From positions 1 to 6,218 of the forward strand of contig CADBMO010000059.1 of assembly GCA_902795755.1 (NCBI GenBank): 6,218 bases of DNA, written 5' to 3'. This document shows, in pieces, positions 3,889 through 6,218 of the stretch (position 1 is its first letter; every line of letters begins with the position of its first letter). The notes below the pieces were generated by a model. It made no database searches. It worked only from the letters and a program-made list of their open reading frames with translations, and was not told where the DNA came from. This stretch comes from an uncultured Erysipelotrichaceae bacterium (GTDB taxonomy: Bacteria > Bacillota_I > Bacilli_A > RF39 > UBA660). The translations under genes were made by a program, and so were the position numbers.

Positions 3889-6218
3889 ATGAAAACGTTA
3901 TTTAAAGAATTTTTATCCACTATTAAAATAAATTTTAAAAGATATCTTTCGATAATAATTATTATATTTTTAGGAGTAGCTTTTTATGTAGGCATGAAAG
4001 CCAATTCATCTGTATTACAAGTTACCATGACTTCTTTTTTTGAAAAATATAACTATGGAGATATTAAATTATTTTCAGATATTGGATTAAATCAAAAAGA
4101 ATTAGAACTTATTAAAAAATCAGTGCCTAGTATTGATACTATTGAGGGAAAGTATTATACAGAAGCTATTACTAATTTAAAAAATGATTCAAATAAACTT
4201 ACTGAATATGCCGTATATGTTCATTCGTATAGTAATAAGTATAATATTAATAAATTAGATGTATTAGAAGGACGAAATATAAATAATAGTTATGAATGCG
4301 TAGTTGGAATTGATTTAAAAGAACGTGGTATAAAACTTGGTGATAAAATAAAATTAAAATCTGATTTATTAAAAGAAGAAACATTTAAAGTTGTTGGTTT
4401 TGTATCAGATCCACAATATATAGCACATGATAAGGGAACTAGTACTACCACTGGTGATTTAGTATACTATTTTGCATACGTTGATAAAACCATGTTCAAT
4501 ATATCGGATGACTTATTTATGGTTGCAGATATTAAATTAAAAAACAAATATAATAATTTTACTGATGATTATAATGAATTTTTAGATAGTTCAAAAAAAG
4601 ACATTGAAAAGGCAACAGGTAGTGTTTTAGATGAACGTGGTAAAGCGATTATTGAAGAACAGAAGAAAAAATTAGAAGTTGCTGAAGCAGATTATAATAA
4701 TAAAAAAGCAGCTGTAGAAGCTGAATTAAATAATGCTAAAAAAGAATTAGAAAGTGCTGAAAGAAATCTTAATAAAGCTAAGGTAGCAATACTTCCTGAT
4801 AAACAAATTGATGAATATTTTGCGGCTTTAAAAGCTGATATAGAAGCATCTAAACAATCACTAGATGCAATGAAAACAAGTTCAAGTATTGCAAGAGGTG
4901 TAGTCGATATTCTTGCAGCGGTTGAAAAAGGATCTCAAGTAGTTGATGAGAATAATAATGTCATTGGATATAATGATACATTTGAATTACAACTTACTAG
5001 TGCATTAGGTGAATATGTTAAATCACAATATGATAAACTAGCTTCAAAAGTTCAAACTGTTTATGGGCCGTTAAAAGATGCAAATAATGCTCTTTCAGAA
5101 TTTAGTTGTAGTGATATAAATGAAAAAACAGATGCCAATTTAGGCAGTAATACAATAGATGCATGTAATACTGCTTATAACGGATTAAAGCAAAGGGTTA
5201 GTAAACAAAATAAAACTGTGCAATCTTATGTAGATTTTACCAAAGAGTTAAATAGTGATATAGAAAGTATAGAAACAATTAGTCAAGGTAAAGATATTTT
5301 TAATAAATATGCAACTAAAGTAGAAAAATTATATAATGATGCTCAAAATGAATATGATAGCGCAATGCAAGAGTATAACAAATTATATGAGGAAGCTAAA
5401 AATAATAATGCTGCAGCAAGAAGAAAAATATATGCCAAAGAAAAGGAACTTCAAACTGCTAAGAATGAATATGAAAAACGTGAAAAAGAAGCGTTAGAAG
5501 GCCTTGAAAAGTATTATAATCAAATTATTGAAGGTAAAAAAATGCTTCAAAAAACATATAAATTTACTCATTATGTATATACAAGAAATGATAGCTATGG
5601 ATATGGTAATTATTATGATGATACTATAAGAATAGATAAATTAGCTCAAATACTACCTTTATTATTTTTTATTGTTGCGTCACTTGTAACCGCAACTTCT
5701 ATTACTAGATTAATACAAGAAGAAAGAAGTAAAATTGGAATATTAAAATCACTTGGTTTTAATAAATTACAAATAATTCTTAAATATGTACTTTATTCTT
5801 TTAGTGCTGATTTAATAGGTGTTGTATTAGGTATAATAGTTGGTATAGTTGGTTTTCCAATAATACTTACATATGCATATTCACTTAGATATCATATGCC
5901 TAATATAATATATGTATTTCATTCTAGTTCAATTATTTTAGCAATTTTGTTATCATTGCTTTCAACCGTTTTAATTGCGTTTGTTTGTGCATTAAAGATA
6001 GCAAAAGAAATACCTTCTAAATTAATGAGAAAAAAAGAAGTAAAGAATTCTCCAATAGTTGGAATTGAAAAGAAAATTGAAGGATTAAACAAACTAAATC
6101 TTTCAAAGCGTATTGCGTTTAGAAATATATTTTCTAACGTAATTAGAAGCTTAATGACGATTATTGGGGTAACTGGATGTACTACCCTTATAATTGCAAG
6201 TTTTAACGTTAGAGAATC
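3889..6218 (+). CDS. FtsX-like ABC permease with large coiled-coil extracellular domain (3' truncated by window)
   Basis: An uninterrupted frame of 776 codons runs from the ATG at 3889 off the window edge. Membrane segment 1 is at about residues 19-38. A predicted extracellular region of ~545 residues follows. Its first ~200 residues resemble the MacB-type extracytoplasmic domain (LEGRNI, GDKIKLKS, FKVVGFV). Long heptad-like helical segments lie at 252-300 and 468-558. Next come three FtsX-domain helices at about 586-607, 640-664 and 681-703, with the typical EERSKIGILKSLGF cytoplasmic stretch between the first two. At 745 a second half begins (FRNIFSNVIRSLMTIIGV) with a new membrane segment at 755-773, like the start of the protein, so a duplicated FtsX architecture is likely. 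It follows the ATPase by three bases and has only a weak Shine-Dalgarno. Together they should form a MacB-fold transporter or mechanotransmission complex; the cargo is unknown. Confidence 0.9.
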   Translation, partial: MKTLFKEFLSTIKINFKRYLSIIIIIFLGVAFYVGMKANSSVLQVTMTSFFEKYNYGDIKLFSDIGLNQKELELIKKSVPSIDTIEGKYYTEAITNLKNDSNKLTEYAVYVHSYSNKYNINKLDVLEGRNINNSYECVVGIDLKERGIKLGDKIKLKSDLLKEETFKVVGFVSDPQYIAHDKGTSTTTGDLVYYFAYVDKTMFNISDDLFMVADIKLKNKYNNFTDDYNEFLDSSKKDIEKATGSVLDERGKAIIEEQKKKLEVAEADYNNKKAAVEAELNNAKKELESAERNLNKAKVAILPDKQIDEYFAALKADIEASKQSLDAMKTSSSIARGVVDILAAVEKGSQVVDENNNVIGYNDTFELQLTSALGEYVKSQYDKLASKVQTVYGPLKDANNALSEFSCSDINEKTDANLGSNTIDACNTAYNGLKQRVSKQNKTVQSYVDFTKELNSDIESIETISQGKDIFNKYATKVEKLYNDAQNEYDSAMQEYNKLYEEAKNNNAAARRKIYAKEKELQTAKNEYEKREKEALEGLEKYYNQIIEGKKMLQKTYKFTHYVYTRNDSYGYGNYYDDTIRIDKLAQILPLLFFIVASLVTATSITRLIQEERSKIGILKSLGFNKLQIILKYVLYSFSADLIGVVLGIIVGIVGFPIILTYAYSLRYHMPNIIYVFHSSSIILAILLSLLSTVLIAFVCALKIAKEIPSKLMRKKEVKNSPIVGIEKKIEGLNKLNLSKRIAFRNIFSNVIRSLMTIIGVTGCTTLIIASFNVRE

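Overview
The window reads as a piece of chromosome from an AT-rich, low-GC Gram-positive bacterium (Firmicutes/Bacilli in the broad sense, perhaps a host-associated Erysipelotrichia- or RF39-like lineage). The reasons are the strong A/T bias at third codon positions, Lys/Asn/Ile-rich proteins, Firmicutes-style Shine-Dalgarno sites, sigma-A-like promoters with extended -10 elements, and U-tailed hairpin terminators. No reading frame contains an internal TGA and tryptophan is written TGG, so the standard bacterial code (table 11) fits better than the Mycoplasma code. The lineage is an inference; no rRNA or tRNA gene is present to confirm it.

Region 1 (1-1053) is core housekeeping. A sigma-A-like promoter and a structured leader precede rplS (ribosomal protein L19). 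A terminator overlaps the rplS stop codon, and lepB (type I signal peptidase) follows with its own terminator. The rplS-lepB order is common in Firmicutes. There is almost no room for a promoter between the two genes, so lepB probably depends on read-through.

Region 2 (1090-2380) is a two-gene unit with its own extended -10 promoter. It holds a CmpB-like polytopic membrane protein (putative ABC-transporter type IV family, function unknown) and, coupled to its stop codon, a single-domain Sua5/YrdC/TsaC protein for the tRNA t6A modification. It ends in a terminator hairpin that contains the tsaC stop codon.

Region 3 (2392-6218, running off the window) is a transporter operon. A good promoter drives a MacB/LolD-type ATPase and, three bases further on, a large FtsX-like permease that is cut by the window edge. 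The pair should form a MacB-fold (type VII, mechanotransmission) ABC machine. Two things are unusual. The ATPase carries about 245 extra N-terminal residues that look disordered, first Asn/Lys/Glu-rich and then with about 3.6 copies of a 14-residue Tyr/Pro/Met-rich repeat. The permease has an extracellular domain of about 545 residues containing two long coiled-coil segments. This pair is the best candidate in the window for something undescribed. The rest is ordinary, apart from some interesting regulatory structure.
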